From: JABGQS01 sp963674545 | GTDB taxonomy: Bacteria; Bacillota; Clostridia; Christensenellales; SZUA-584 | Length of the DNA: 64,000 nt | Direction: 5' to 3' | NCBI GenBank assembly: GCA_963674545.2 | Contig: CAXXFB010000001.1 | Coordinates: 3,162,001 to 3,226,000, forward strand | Shown: in pieces, positions 37,528 through 45,843 of the stretch | Numbering within the stretch: the stretch's first letter is position 1 | Layout of the letters: every line of letters begins with the position of its first letter | Notes under the pieces: generated by a model | What the model was told of the DNA's origin: nothing | The model's database searches: none | Seen by the model: only the letters and a program-made list of their open reading frames with translations | Position numbers and translations under genes: made by a program

Positions 37528-38256
37528 ATGGATAGCGATATCAGAAAAAACATGATAAAAATAAAGCCAACGACGATTACCGAAAAGATCGTAGAGCAGA
37601 TTATGTCTATGGTCGATAAAGGTGTATTCAAACCGGGCGAAACGCTGCCGACTGAGATGGAGTTTTCCTCTATGCTGGGCGTTGGGCGCTCTTCTGTACG
37701 TGAGGCGCTGAGGACTCTTCAGGCTATAGGCATCATCGAAAAAAACCACGGTAACACTGCACGTTTCAGCAACACATGTACGACCTCTGCCGCCCGGTAT
37801 TTCAATATACCCAATATAATAAACAACTTTACACTTTTTGATTTGAGCGAAGCGAGGGAGACTGTTGAAGTCAGCCTTGCCGGTTTGGCTGCAAAAAATG
37901 CTGATGATGAGCAGATAGAGCAGATAGAAAAAGTACACAGAAAGTTTGAAAAAGCGCTTGGCAGCAAAGATATGAAAAATATCCCGAGCCTTGATTTTGA
38001 GTTTCATAAAGTTATAGCATTGAGTTCCGGCAACCAGTTTTTATCACAGATGCTGCTCATGCTGCACGACCTTATAATTTCCGGTATAAAACGTACAATG
38101 TATGAGAAGTATATGGTGCTGGCCAGCGAAGAGCATACTGCGATACTTGAAGGTATCAAAAAACACGACGTTGACGGCGTTAAAAAAGCTATGAAAAAGC
38201 ACATGGATGGAGTCAAAGAGAAGTTTATTTATAAAGAAGGAGAAGAAGGGCAATGA
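37528..38256 (+). CDS. FadR/GntR-family transcriptional regulator
   Basis: 242 residues. The N-terminal winged helix-turn-helix is typical of GntR proteins (FKPGETLPTEMEFSSMLGVGRSSVREALRTLQ). The C-terminal all-helical FCD domain, with acidic and histidine residues (EARETVEVS, DFEFHKVI, EEHTAILEGI), binds an organic-acid effector through a metal in relatives. I chose the ATG at 37528 because the upstream TTG (37486) lies at the predicted transcription start, while GGAG lies 9 bp before 37528; ATG 37510 is an alternative. It overlaps the first URO-D gene by 4 bp, so it probably controls that operon and itself. Confidence 0.9.
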   Translation: MDSDIRKNMIKIKPTTITEKIVEQIMSMVDKGVFKPGETLPTEMEFSSMLGVGRSSVREALRTLQAIGIIEKNHGNTARFSNTCTTSAARYFNIPNIINNFTLFDLSEARETVEVSLAGLAAKNADDEQIEQIEKVHRKFEKALGSKDMKNIPSLDFEFHKVIALSSGNQFLSQMLLMLHDLIISGIKRTMYEKYMVLASEEHTAILEGIKKHDVDGVKKAMKKHMDGVKEKFIYKEGEEGQ

Positions 38257-39320
38257 CAGGAAAAGAGAGGCTGCGCTGTACGATGCAGCATAAGGAACCG
38301 GACAAAGTACCGATATTTGAGTTTTTATACAGCAGGCCTTTTTACCAAGAGGTACTGGGATACGTACCGAAGATATATGATGCAAAGACGTTGGTAAGGT
38401 GTGCAGAAGAAGTTGGATATGATTTTGTATTTGTTCCTATGGGCGGCGTTTCCGGTTTTAACGCAAAAGAGGACAGCGGCGATGAATATACTGACGAGTG
38501 GGGCATAACCTACAGAAAAGAGCCGGCGACATGGCCAATAGATGCAACTATAAAGTATCCAATGAGAAGCGGAAAAGACTGGGAGAGCTATACCGTGCCG
38601 GATGCAAATATATCCTCGCGCTATGACGGGATAAGAACAGCTCTTAAAATGGCTGAAGAGAGCGGCATGGGCATCGTCGGCAACATGCGCGGGCCTTTCT
38701 CGGCAGCGTGGATGCTGTTTGGTTTCGAGAACTTCTTTTATATGATGTATGACGAGCCGGAGGTCGTAGACGCAGTGCTGACGGCAACGGCTGATTTTGC
38801 TATAACAGGCGGGCTAAGAATGGCAGAGCTTGGTGTGGACGCGCTGCTGTTTTCAGATGATTATGGTTCTAACACGCAGACTTTCTTTTCTATGGAACAC
38901 TTCGAGCGCTTCATACTGCCGCAGATAAAGCGCATGTGCGATACATTCAACGAGATCGGCATACCGCTTATAATGCACAGCGACGGGCATGTAAGAGACG
39001 TTGTGGACAGCTGCGTGGAAGCCGGTATAAGCGGGCTTCACCCTATACAGCGCACGGCAGGCATGGATATAGGTGAAATAAAGAGTAAGTTCGGAGATAA
39101 GATAACTATATTCGGCAATATAGACAACAGCGAGCTGCTGGTTAAAGGCAGCCCGCAGGACGTGCACGAGCAGGTTAAGGAATGTATGATGCTTGCGGCA
39201 AAAGGCGGCGGATACTGCCTTGGGTCTGACCACAGCATACACGACGATGTGCCGAACGAGAACGTATTTGCAATATATGAAGCGGGCAGAAAATACGGCA
39301 CATATCCGATAAGATTTTAG
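38253..39320 (+). CDS. Uroporphyrinogen decarboxylase-superfamily protein, paralogue 1
   Basis: A 355-residue member of the URO-D/MtaA/CmuA fold, which includes corrinoid-dependent methyltransferases as well as heme-pathway URO-D. It begins with the family block GKERLRCTMQHKEPDKVP and ends with the DVPNEN block. The usual zinc motif HxCG is replaced by MHSDGHV (His-Ser-Asp), and the third ligand region reads CLGSDHS, so metal binding must differ or be absent. True HemE is unlikely given the context. The start codon overlaps the regulator stop (ATGA), and paralogue 2 follows after 9 bp. Confidence 0.82.
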   Translation: MTGKERLRCTMQHKEPDKVPIFEFLYSRPFYQEVLGYVPKIYDAKTLVRCAEEVGYDFVFVPMGGVSGFNAKEDSGDEYTDEWGITYRKEPATWPIDATIKYPMRSGKDWESYTVPDANISSRYDGIRTALKMAEESGMGIVGNMRGPFSAAWMLFGFENFFYMMYDEPEVVDAVLTATADFAITGGLRMAELGVDALLFSDDYGSNTQTFFSMEHFERFILPQIKRMCDTFNEIGIPLIMHSDGHVRDVVDSCVEAGISGLHPIQRTAGMDIGEIKSKFGDKITIFGNIDNSELLVKGSPQDVHEQVKECMMLAAKGGGYCLGSDHSIHDDVPNENVFAIYEAGRKYGTYPIRF

Positions 39321-39329
39321 GAGAAACAG

Positions 39330-40376
39330 ATGAAGCTTTCACCAAAAGAGAGATTCTTAAGGACGATAAAAGGGCAGGAAGTCGACTACAGACCGATGCA
39401 GTGCGACTTTAGCGCAAGCGGCCTTAAAAGTTTCCTTTTAACAAAGGGAATAACAAACGTTTCCGACATTGAGATGTTAAAGTTTTTTGAAAACCACGTT
39501 CTTTATGCTTACATGAACGGTACACTGCTGGACATGAAAACAAAGCGTGACACCGGCAACAGATATGAGCTTGACGAGTGGCAGTGCGAATGGGATATGC
39601 AGCAGGACCTTATGTATTCCGGGCATCCGCTGGAAGATGTGGAAGCGTATAAGGACTACGTTTTTCCCGACCAAAACGCAGCAGGATATCTTGATTATGC
39701 TGAAAAGCTGGTGCAGGGATATGCGGACAAATATATCGTTACTTCGTATCATTTTTCTTGTCTGTTTGAACGTGCGTATATACTGCGCGGATTTGAGAAT
39801 GCACTTATAGACTTTCTGCTGAACCCGGAATTTACGGGCGAGCTGCTCGACAGGATAACGGATTTTCATGTGGAGCTGGCAAAGAGATATGTGCAGATAG
39901 GTGTAAACTGCGGAAGGATAGTAGACGACTACGGTTCGCAGATGGGGCTGATGATGTCGCCGGAAACGTGGAGGCAGTTCATTAAACCGAGACTAGCGAA
40001 AATAGTGGCGGTATATAAAAACGCCGGACTGCCTGTCATACAGCACAGCTGCGGTGATGTTTCATCGATTATACCTGATATGATAGAGATAGGCATAGAC
40101 GTGCTGAACCCTGTACAGCCGAATGTCATGGACTTGGAAATGCTGGTAGAGACTTATGGGCAGAAACTGGCTTTCTTCGGCGGCATATGCAACCAGGAGA
40201 TATTGCCGTTGGGAACGCCGGAGGAGATAGATGCCGAAGTAAAAAGAATAACAAAGCTGCTCGGCAGGTACGGCAGATATATAATAAGCCCGTCCAACGG
40301 CATAGGTGCAGATGTTCCGCTGGAAAATGTAAAAGCATACATGGACGCAGCAGTAAAGTATTCAAAGGAGATTTAG
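39330..40376 (+). CDS. Uroporphyrinogen decarboxylase-superfamily protein, paralogue 2
   Basis: 348 residues of the same fold. The N-terminal block SPKERFLRTIKGQEVDYRP is typical. The metal motif IQHSCGDVSS keeps His239 and Cys241, but the C-terminal third-ligand position reads SPSNGIGADVPLEN with no cysteine. It therefore resembles methyltransferase components of the family only in part. The start follows AGGAGA. Its stop codon abuts the ATG of paralogue 3. Divergence among the three paralogues suggests different roles and not a recent triplication. Confidence 0.82.
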   Translation: MKLSPKERFLRTIKGQEVDYRPMQCDFSASGLKSFLLTKGITNVSDIEMLKFFENHVLYAYMNGTLLDMKTKRDTGNRYELDEWQCEWDMQQDLMYSGHPLEDVEAYKDYVFPDQNAAGYLDYAEKLVQGYADKYIVTSYHFSCLFERAYILRGFENALIDFLLNPEFTGELLDRITDFHVELAKRYVQIGVNCGRIVDDYGSQMGLMMSPETWRQFIKPRLAKIVAVYKNAGLPVIQHSCGDVSSIIPDMIEIGIDVLNPVQPNVMDLEMLVETYGQKLAFFGGICNQEILPLGTPEEIDAEVKRITKLLGRYGRYIISPSNGIGADVPLENVKAYMDAAVKYSKEI

Positions 40377-41441
40377 ATGAACAGCAAGCAAAGAGTTTTT
40401 GCCGCGATAGAGGGGAAGCCGACGGACTGCGTGCCGGTGACTCCGTATAACGGTAATTTCTGTATAGAGAAAGCAGGGTATGAGGTCAGCGAGTGCTATA
40501 CGAACGGAAAAACGCTGGCGGAGGCTATGATAAAAGCGCAGGAGATAACCGGGCAGGATGTCGTTATATCGCAGTCTGACCAGTATTATATAACCGAGGC
40601 GCTGGGCGTTGAGACGGTTTATCATAAAGGAGCTTTACCTGATGTAGTTTCAAGGCCGGTGCAAAGTATAGAAGACATAGCGAAACTAAGACCTGTCGGC
40701 CCTGAAGACGGCGGGCGGATGGATGTATACATTGACGCTGTGCGCAGGATGAGCGAGCATTACAAAGGTGAAGTCGCGGTGCGTGCATCCGGTGCGGGGT
40801 GTTTCCCGCTGGCAAGCCATGTGATGGGAATGGATGATTTCCTGCTTGCGCTTGCATATGCGCAGATGGGTGAAGGTGATTATGAGAAGTATATCTTTGA
40901 TCTGCTGGAAGTGCTCTATGAGTCGCACTACAGGTATGTTGAGGCTTGTGTGAAGGCGGGCGCTGACATCGTGCAGTGTGCAGACTCACTTGCTTCGCTG
41001 GACGTTATTTCTCCGGCGATGTATGAGAAATATGCGTTTCCGTACGAGAAGAAGTTCTTTGACAGGATAGATAAACTAAAGAAGGATTACAGCTTCCATA
41101 CGCTGCTGCACATATGCGGAGACAACACGCTTATCATTGACAGAATGGCAGACACGGGAGCGGATATAATAGAGTTTGATTACAAGGTAAAGATGTCGTA
41201 TGCTAAAGAAAAGGCGGGCGACCGGGTGTGCCTGATGGGGAATCTGAACCCATGCGGGGCGCTGCTTGAAGGAACACCGCAGCAGGTGGAGCAGGAAGCG
41301 AGGCAGGCTGTTGCAGACGGCTCGAAGAACGGCAGGTTCTGCCTGGGCAGCGGATGTGAAGTTGCGGCAGGCTCGCCGCTTGAGAATGTAGTTACGATGG
41401 TGAAGACGGGACACTCGATGGTGCCACAGTTTGATATATAA
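40377..41441 (+). CDS. MtaA/CmuA-type URO-D-superfamily methyltransferase-like protein, paralogue 3
   Basis: 354 residues and closest of the three to MtaA/CmuA methylcobamide methyltransferases. All three zinc ligands of that group can be placed: His245 and Cys247 in LLHICGDN and Cys327 in GSGCEVAAGSPLEN. Other family blocks are DTGADIIEFDYKV and CLMGNLNPCGALLEGTP. Such proteins move methyl groups between a corrinoid protein and an acceptor thiol or pterin, but no corrinoid-protein gene is in the window. The start ATG follows AAAGGAG within the end of paralogue 2, with no intergenic gap. Confidence 0.82.
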   Translation: MNSKQRVFAAIEGKPTDCVPVTPYNGNFCIEKAGYEVSECYTNGKTLAEAMIKAQEITGQDVVISQSDQYYITEALGVETVYHKGALPDVVSRPVQSIEDIAKLRPVGPEDGGRMDVYIDAVRRMSEHYKGEVAVRASGAGCFPLASHVMGMDDFLLALAYAQMGEGDYEKYIFDLLEVLYESHYRYVEACVKAGADIVQCADSLASLDVISPAMYEKYAFPYEKKFFDRIDKLKKDYSFHTLLHICGDNTLIIDRMADTGADIIEFDYKVKMSYAKEKAGDRVCLMGNLNPCGALLEGTPQQVEQEARQAVADGSKNGRFCLGSGCEVAAGSPLENVVTMVKTGHSMVPQFDI

Positions 41442-41509
41442 TAAGAAAAACGCAGAGCTAAAATATCACTAAGAGTTGATTATAGATTTAATTGGAGGAT
41501 AACAGGAAT

Positions 41510-41911
41510 TTGAGCATGCAAATCAGACTTTTATTATATACTTTGATTTTATCAATAATATTTTATTTTGTTGGGTTTCTTCATAACGTAAGATATAGAT
41601 TTCATCCTTTTCATGATTATGACATAGTCATGATTAGAAGGTTAAAGAAACTTTTCCTGTTTACAAAGAAAGATAAAGGAGTTATCAGATATTGCTATGT
41701 GATTCAGGCGGCTGCAATTTTACTTCTGTTAATAAATTTGAGTTTGTTGTTATTGATGTCGTTACTTGAGGATGGTTATTTATCATATGCATTTAGTAAC
41801 TATTACAAGTATTATTTAGGATTTTTATGTGGCGCCTTGGGAATATATATCATGATTGAAGCATTTATTGAATACAGGAAAAGGAAGAAAAAAGAAACTA
41901 ATAATAAATGA
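41510..41911 (+). CDS. Small uncharacterised membrane protein, AT-rich
   Basis: About 133 residues with three hydrophobic segments (near the N-terminus, around 62-82 and 95-117) and a strongly basic C-terminal tail (RKRKKKETNNK). I do not recognise a family. The start is uncertain: TTG 41510 lies 11 bp after GGAGG, and ATG 41516 is six bases further. Base composition is clearly more AT-rich, with more AAA/TTA/ATA codons, than in the flanking operon genes, which may mean separate acquisition. It sits 68 bp after paralogue 3 and before the dehydrogenase. Confidence 0.6.
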   Translation: MSMQIRLLLYTLILSIIFYFVGFLHNVRYRFHPFHDYDIVMIRRLKKLFLFTKKDKGVIRYCYVIQAAAILLLLINLSLLLLMSLLEDGYLSYAFSNYYKYYLGFLCGALGIYIMIEAFIEYRKRKKKETNNK

Positions 41912-42029
41912 GATTAAAAAATTAAAACTATGATAATAAAAGTTATTAATATATAAATTGTGAAAGGATAGATTGAGAAAAAGATATTTTTTGTGGAAGT
42001 ATAGAAGCAATGAAACTAAGGAGGTTTAT

Positions 42030-43079
42030 ATGAAAACGGTTTTGAAGCAGGACTTGAAGGAATTTTGCAAAGAGGCGCTGGTTTTGCAGGGAGTGAGCGA
42101 AAAGAATGCGGACATTACTGCGGAGGTGCTCTCTTCGACAGACGAGATGGGCTGTTTTTCACACGGCACGAAAAACCTGCGAATGTATATTGAAAAGATG
42201 AAGGCAGGAGCGCTTGACCCAAAAGCTGTGCCGGAAGTGATAAGGGAAGGTCCTGCTTTTGCTATAATGGACGCTAAGAATTCGCTTGGGATGGTGTCTT
42301 CATATAAGGCTATGAAAAAGGCTATTAAAATTGCAAAAAGAAGCGGCATAGGGTTCGTTGCTGTTAAGAACAGCTGCCACTTCGGCGCTGCCGGATATTA
42401 TGCCAACATGGCGCTTGATGAAGGAATGATAGGAATTGCTATGAGCAACACAGACCCGAACGTCGCCGTGCCGGGCGGCAAAACTATGGTCATCGGCAAC
42501 AGCCCGCTTGCTTATGCGGCGCCTGCGAAGAGCCATGATCCGGTTACGCTAGACATTGCCATGAGCGCAACGGCTGCGCTGAAGATAAACCAGGCGAAGG
42601 CAGACAACAAGCCGATACCTGACACATGGCTGGTGGACCCGGAAGGCGTGCCGACAACGGACGCAGGGTATTATCAGAACGGCGGCGCACTGCAGCCGAT
42701 GGCGGCGCACAAGGGCTATGGACTTTCAGTGCTGGTGGACATACTTACAGGGATGCTCTCCGGCGGCGCTGTGAGCAAGGATATCCCAAGCTGGTGTTTT
42801 GAGCTTGAAAAGGAGAACAGGGCAAGCCACGCATTCCTTGTTTTCAACATTGACGCAATGGGGCAAAAACGGGATTATGACGCTGAGATGGACGATTATA
42901 TTGATAATATAAAAAACTCTCCAAAAGCAAAGGGCAGCGAAAGAATAATGATGCCGGGCGAGATAGAGTGGACAAAAAAGGCAAAGGCGCAGAAAAGCGG
43001 TATCGAGCTTTCTGATGATGTTGTAGCAAGCCTTGAGCAGCTGGAGAAGAGCAGCGGTCTTAAGATAAACTGGAAATAA
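42030..43079 (+). CDS. Ldh_2-family malate/L-lactate/ureidoglycolate-type dehydrogenase
   Basis: 349 residues of the NAD(P)-dependent 2-hydroxyacid dehydrogenase family that is unrelated to classical LDH/MDH. Signature stretches are FSHGTKNLRMYI, NSCHFGAAGYYANMA with the catalytic histidine, SNTDPNVAVPGG, IGNSPLAYAAPA, and AAHKGYGLSVLVDILTGMLSG. The start at 42030 follows AAGGAGG 5 bp upstream; the frame is open 19 codons further without a ribosome site. Last gene of the presumed URO-D operon, which it probably serves by oxidising a 2-hydroxyacid or reducing a 2-oxoacid. A strong terminator follows. Confidence 0.88.
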   Translation: MKTVLKQDLKEFCKEALVLQGVSEKNADITAEVLSSTDEMGCFSHGTKNLRMYIEKMKAGALDPKAVPEVIREGPAFAIMDAKNSLGMVSSYKAMKKAIKIAKRSGIGFVAVKNSCHFGAAGYYANMALDEGMIGIAMSNTDPNVAVPGGKTMVIGNSPLAYAAPAKSHDPVTLDIAMSATAALKINQAKADNKPIPDTWLVDPEGVPTTDAGYYQNGGALQPMAAHKGYGLSVLVDILTGMLSGGAVSKDIPSWCFELEKENRASHAFLVFNIDAMGQKRDYDAEMDDYIDNIKNSPKAKGSERIMMPGEIEWTKKAKAQKSGIELSDDVVASLEQLEKSSGLKINWK

Positions 43080-43090
43080 TATTGATTCAA

Positions 43091-43125
43091 AAAAAGCGCT
43101 TTTGCACTTGGCGGGGGCGTTTTTT
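43091..43125 (+). terminator. Terminator of the URO-D/dehydrogenase operon
   Basis: A 15-bp stem (AAAAAGCGCTTTTGC with GCGGGGGCGTTTTTT) and a 5-nt loop. Five pairs are G-U wobbles, so it works in plus-strand RNA only. Confidence 0.75.
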
Positions 43126-43285
43126 AATGCTGAGGGACAGAAAAACTTTAATATCATATATAACTGGAGGAAGTTATTATAGCAGAAAAGACCTGCGATA
43201 ATGCCTTTTTATTCATTTTGGCTTTATAATCATACAGAATTATGGTAATATGACCTTAAATATATATTGATTGGCCGGAAATGAT

Positions 43286-43735
43286 ATGGTGGAAAAAGAT
43301 ACTAATGAGATTTTAAACGAAATACTCAAAGACCTCTTCTATAAGATATTGAAGATACAGGTCAAGAGTGTTTCAAAAGCGACAGGAGGGGCGCTGAGCC
43401 GGACGGAGATGCATCTTTTGGAGTGCATAGACGACAATCCGGACATTATTCTTACGGACATTGCCCAGAAGCTTGGGATAACCAAAGCCACGGCCAGCGT
43501 TTCGATAAGCACGCTCGAAAAGAAAGGGTATATTGAGAAAAAGCAGATTCATTCGGACAAAAGAAAGGTGAGCCTTGTGCTTACGCCGACAGGGAAAACA
43601 AGCTGTGAAAAGCATAGAAAATTTCATGACATGATGGTTAAGAGTATCCTCGGCGAATTTGAGATAGAGGAATATCCGGAGGTTTTAAAGTCACTTAAGG
43701 CGCTGTTATCGTTCTTTGACAGGCTGGACGATTAG
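43286..43735 (+). CDS. MarR-family regulator, FabT-like
   Basis: 149 residues with the MarR winged-helix core: LSRTEMHLLECIDD, then the helix-turn-helix TDIAQKLGITKATASVSISTLEKKGYI and the wing HSDKRKVSLVLTPTG. Its place immediately before the fatty-acid operon matches FabT, which in Streptococcus represses fab genes when bound to acyl-ACP. I chose ATG 43286 (GGAAA 5 bp upstream); a TTG at 43271 has no ribosome site. A 314-bp gap with a promoter and inverted repeats separates it from accB, so it is probably its own transcript and acts on those repeats. Confidence 0.82.
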   Translation: MVEKDTNEILNEILKDLFYKILKIQVKSVSKATGGALSRTEMHLLECIDDNPDIILTDIAQKLGITKATASVSISTLEKKGYIEKKQIHSDKRKVSLVLTPTGKTSCEKHRKFHDMMVKSILGEFEIEEYPEVLKSLKALLSFFDRLDD

Positions 43736-43924
43736 AAAAGGGGCAGTCAATATTTCTTGCATTTATATTTATACAATCAGTAGTTTCGTTAATAATTTTC
43801 AAATAAAAAACATATTTTGAACCTACCGGAAACAGATTCGTAACAAACCGGGTGCAATTACGTGGTCGATAGATAGCAGTTTACTAAAATTAATTTTTTA
43901 CTACAACTGTTAATTTTAATAACG

Positions 43925-43953
43925 TTGACAACGCGTTTTTAGCGTGCTAATAT
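43925..43953 (+). promoter_or_regulatory. Promoter of the fatty-acid synthesis operon
   Basis: TTGACA (43925-43930), a 17-bp spacer and TAATAT (43948-43953), about 95 bp upstream of accB. The 43736-43924 stretch before it holds no gene; it is AT-rich with a short AAAATTAATTTT palindrome at 43886. Confidence 0.78.
43939..43950. promoter_or_regulatory. Candidate fab operator 1, overlapping the -10
   Basis: TTAGC-GT-GCTAA, a perfect 5-bp-arm palindrome that runs into the TAATAT -10 hexamer. A bound MarR dimer here would block the promoter. Confidence 0.5.
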
Positions 43954-43970
43954 TTTGTATCAGTATGTAA

Positions 43971-43996
43971 GTTAGTAGTGCTAACATATTTAGCAC
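43971..43996. promoter_or_regulatory. Candidate fab operator 2, in the leader
   Basis: GTGCTAA (43978-43984), 5 bp, TTAGCAC (43990-43996): a 7-bp-arm dyad with the same TTAGC/GCTAA core as operator 1. It overlaps GTTAG-N5-CTAAC (43971-43985). Confidence 0.5.
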
Positions 43997-44049
43997 GTGG
44001 ATAGATATAGCAAAGAGAGCAGCACAGAAGGAAGGGGACATCATTAAGA

Positions 44050-44481
44050 ATGGATATTGAAAAAGTTTTCAGCCTGATGGACAAAGCGGAAAAATCATCT
44101 TTTAACAAGATCGAGATAGAGATAGACGACATTAAACTGCGCCTTGACAGAAGCGCTCCGGCGGTGCAGGCTCCCGTTATAATGGCGGAGCTAGAAAACA
44201 AACACAGCGTTGAAGCGGCTCAGAGCCCGGCGCCAAGCAGCGAAGATTTTATAATGGCGCCTATATCGGGAGTGTTCTATGTTGCAAAGTCTCCGGGAGA
44301 GCCGCCATTTGTCAAAGAAGGCGACAGTGTTAAGAAGGGCGAAACTGTTTGCATCATTGAAGCAATGAAGACAATGAACGAGATCGTAGCGCCAAAATCC
44401 GGAACTATAGAGAGCGTACTTCTGTGTGATGAAGAGTCTGTATCGGCAGACCAGCCGCTGTTTAAATACGCAAAGGAATAG
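44050..44481 (+). CDS. accB: Biotin carboxyl carrier protein of acetyl-CoA carboxylase
   Basis: 143 residues; a variable N-terminal part, a short Ala/Pro/Ser linker (EAAQSPAPSSED) and a C-terminal biotinyl domain whose biotin-accepting lysine is residue 107 in IIEAMKTMNEI. It carries CO2 between AccC and AccAD. The start ATG has GGAAGGGG upstream. First gene of the operon; accC follows after 3 bp. Confidence 0.95.
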   Translation: MDIEKVFSLMDKAEKSSFNKIEIEIDDIKLRLDRSAPAVQAPVIMAELENKHSVEAAQSPAPSSEDFIMAPISGVFYVAKSPGEPPFVKEGDSVKKGETVCIIEAMKTMNEIVAPKSGTIESVLLCDEESVSADQPLFKYAKE

Positions 44482-44484
44482 CGC

Positions 44485-45843
44485 ATGAAGACAGTATTAA
44501 TAGCTAACAGAGGCGAAATTGCCGTTAGAATAATTCGAACATGCAAAAAACTCGGGTTCGAGACAATAGCCGTATATTCGGAGAACGACGAAGCGAGCAT
44601 GCACGCAAGGCTTGCTGACGTTGCAGTCTGCATAGGGCCGCGGCAGGCAGAGAAGAGCTATCTTAACATAGAGAGCATTCTTGCTGCAGCCAAGGCTTAT
44701 GGGGCAGACCTTATTCATCCGGGTGTCGGCTTTTTATCTGAGAGCGCCGAGTTTAATGACGCCTGTGAGCAGGATGGAATAACCTTTATAGGCCCGGATG
44801 CAGAGTCTATGAGGCTGCTTGGTGACAAACAGGCTGCACGCAAGACTATGATTGACAACGGGTTTCCCGTTGTGCCCGGTTCTGAAGGACCGGTTAGCAG
44901 CGAAAAGGATGCTGCGGCGATCGCAAAAGAGATAGGATATCCGCTTATAATAAAAGCGGCGTTCGGCGGCGGCGGAAAAGGAATACGCATTGTGCGTGAC
45001 CAAAAGGAGCTTGAAAAGGAGTTCCCGATGGTACGCCGTGAGGCGGAGCAGGCGTTCGGAGACGGAAGCCTGTATATAGAGTCATATCTTGAAAACACCC
45101 GCCATATAGAAGTGCAGATACTTGCCGATCAATTTGGAAACACTCTTCATTTTGGCACAAGGGAATGCAGTCTGCAGCGAAAGAACCAGAAGATGGTAGA
45201 GGAAGCGCCGGCGGCCAACGTGCCTGCAAAGGTGCTAAAAGAGATGCAGCAAACAGCAGTCGATATCGCAAAATGCGTAGGATATAAAAACGCCGGAACA
45301 GTGGAATTCCTGCTGACTCAGGACGGCAAGTTCTATTTCATGGAGATGAACACGAGGATACAGGTGGAGCACCCTGTGACGGAGAGCATATACGGGATAG
45401 ACCTAATAAAAGCTCAGATACAGGTGGCGCTGGGGCACAAGCTGGCGATAGAACAGAAGAATATTGAACACAAGGGACATTCCATTGAGTGCCGTATAAA
45501 TGCAGAGGACATTGAGAAAAACTTTATGCCTTCACCCGGCAGGATAGCGAAGATGAACTGTCCGGGAGGATATGGAGTGCGTGTGGACACAGGATATGCC
45601 GACGGAGATGAGATATCACCGTTTTACGATTCCATGGTAATGAAGCTTATCTGTACTGCGGACGACAGGGATGAGGCTACAAAGCTTTGCCTCTCGGCAC
45701 TTGGTGAGCTTTGGGTAGATGGGATAAAGCATAATGCGCAGTTTGCTGCTGCAATGCTGGAAGACAAAGATTTCAAGACCGGCAAGATTCACACGAAGTG
45801 GATAGAGAATGAGTTTTTAGCAAAGTTTATGAGAGGAAGATAG
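44485..45843 (+). CDS. accC: Biotin carboxylase subunit of acetyl-CoA carboxylase
   Basis: 452 residues of the ATP-grasp family; carboxylates the biotin of AccB. Blocks: VLIANRGEIAVRIIRTCKKLG, IHPGVGFLSE, the glycine loop KAAFGGGGKGIRIV, and FMEMNTRIQVEHPVTE with the catalytic glutamate and arginine. AAGGA lies before the ATG inside the accB end. Its stop (TAG) overlaps the ATG region of accD. Confidence 0.97.
   Translation: MKTVLIANRGEIAVRIIRTCKKLGFETIAVYSENDEASMHARLADVAVCIGPRQAEKSYLNIESILAAAKAYGADLIHPGVGFLSESAEFNDACEQDGITFIGPDAESMRLLGDKQAARKTMIDNGFPVVPGSEGPVSSEKDAAAIAKEIGYPLIIKAAFGGGGKGIRIVRDQKELEKEFPMVRREAEQAFGDGSLYIESYLENTRHIEVQILADQFGNTLHFGTRECSLQRKNQKMVEEAPAANVPAKVLKEMQQTAVDIAKCVGYKNAGTVEFLLTQDGKFYFMEMNTRIQVEHPVTESIYGIDLIKAQIQVALGHKLAIEQKNIEHKGHSIECRINAEDIEKNFMPSPGRIAKMNCPGGYGVRVDTGYADGDEISPFYDSMVMKLICTADDRDEATKLCLSALGELWVDGIKHNAQFAAAMLEDKDFKTGKIHTKWIENEFLAKFMRGR

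Noticed and set aside
38253..41441. The URO-D paralogues as heme-pathway HemE
   Set aside because: No other heme genes are nearby, there are three divergent copies, and paralogue 3 has the MtaA-type zinc triad that HemE lacks.
43166..43257. A GGAGG site (43166-43170) without an obvious gene
   Set aside because: The only frame at proper distance begins with a non-start codon and ends after about 16 codons; likely chance or a relic.
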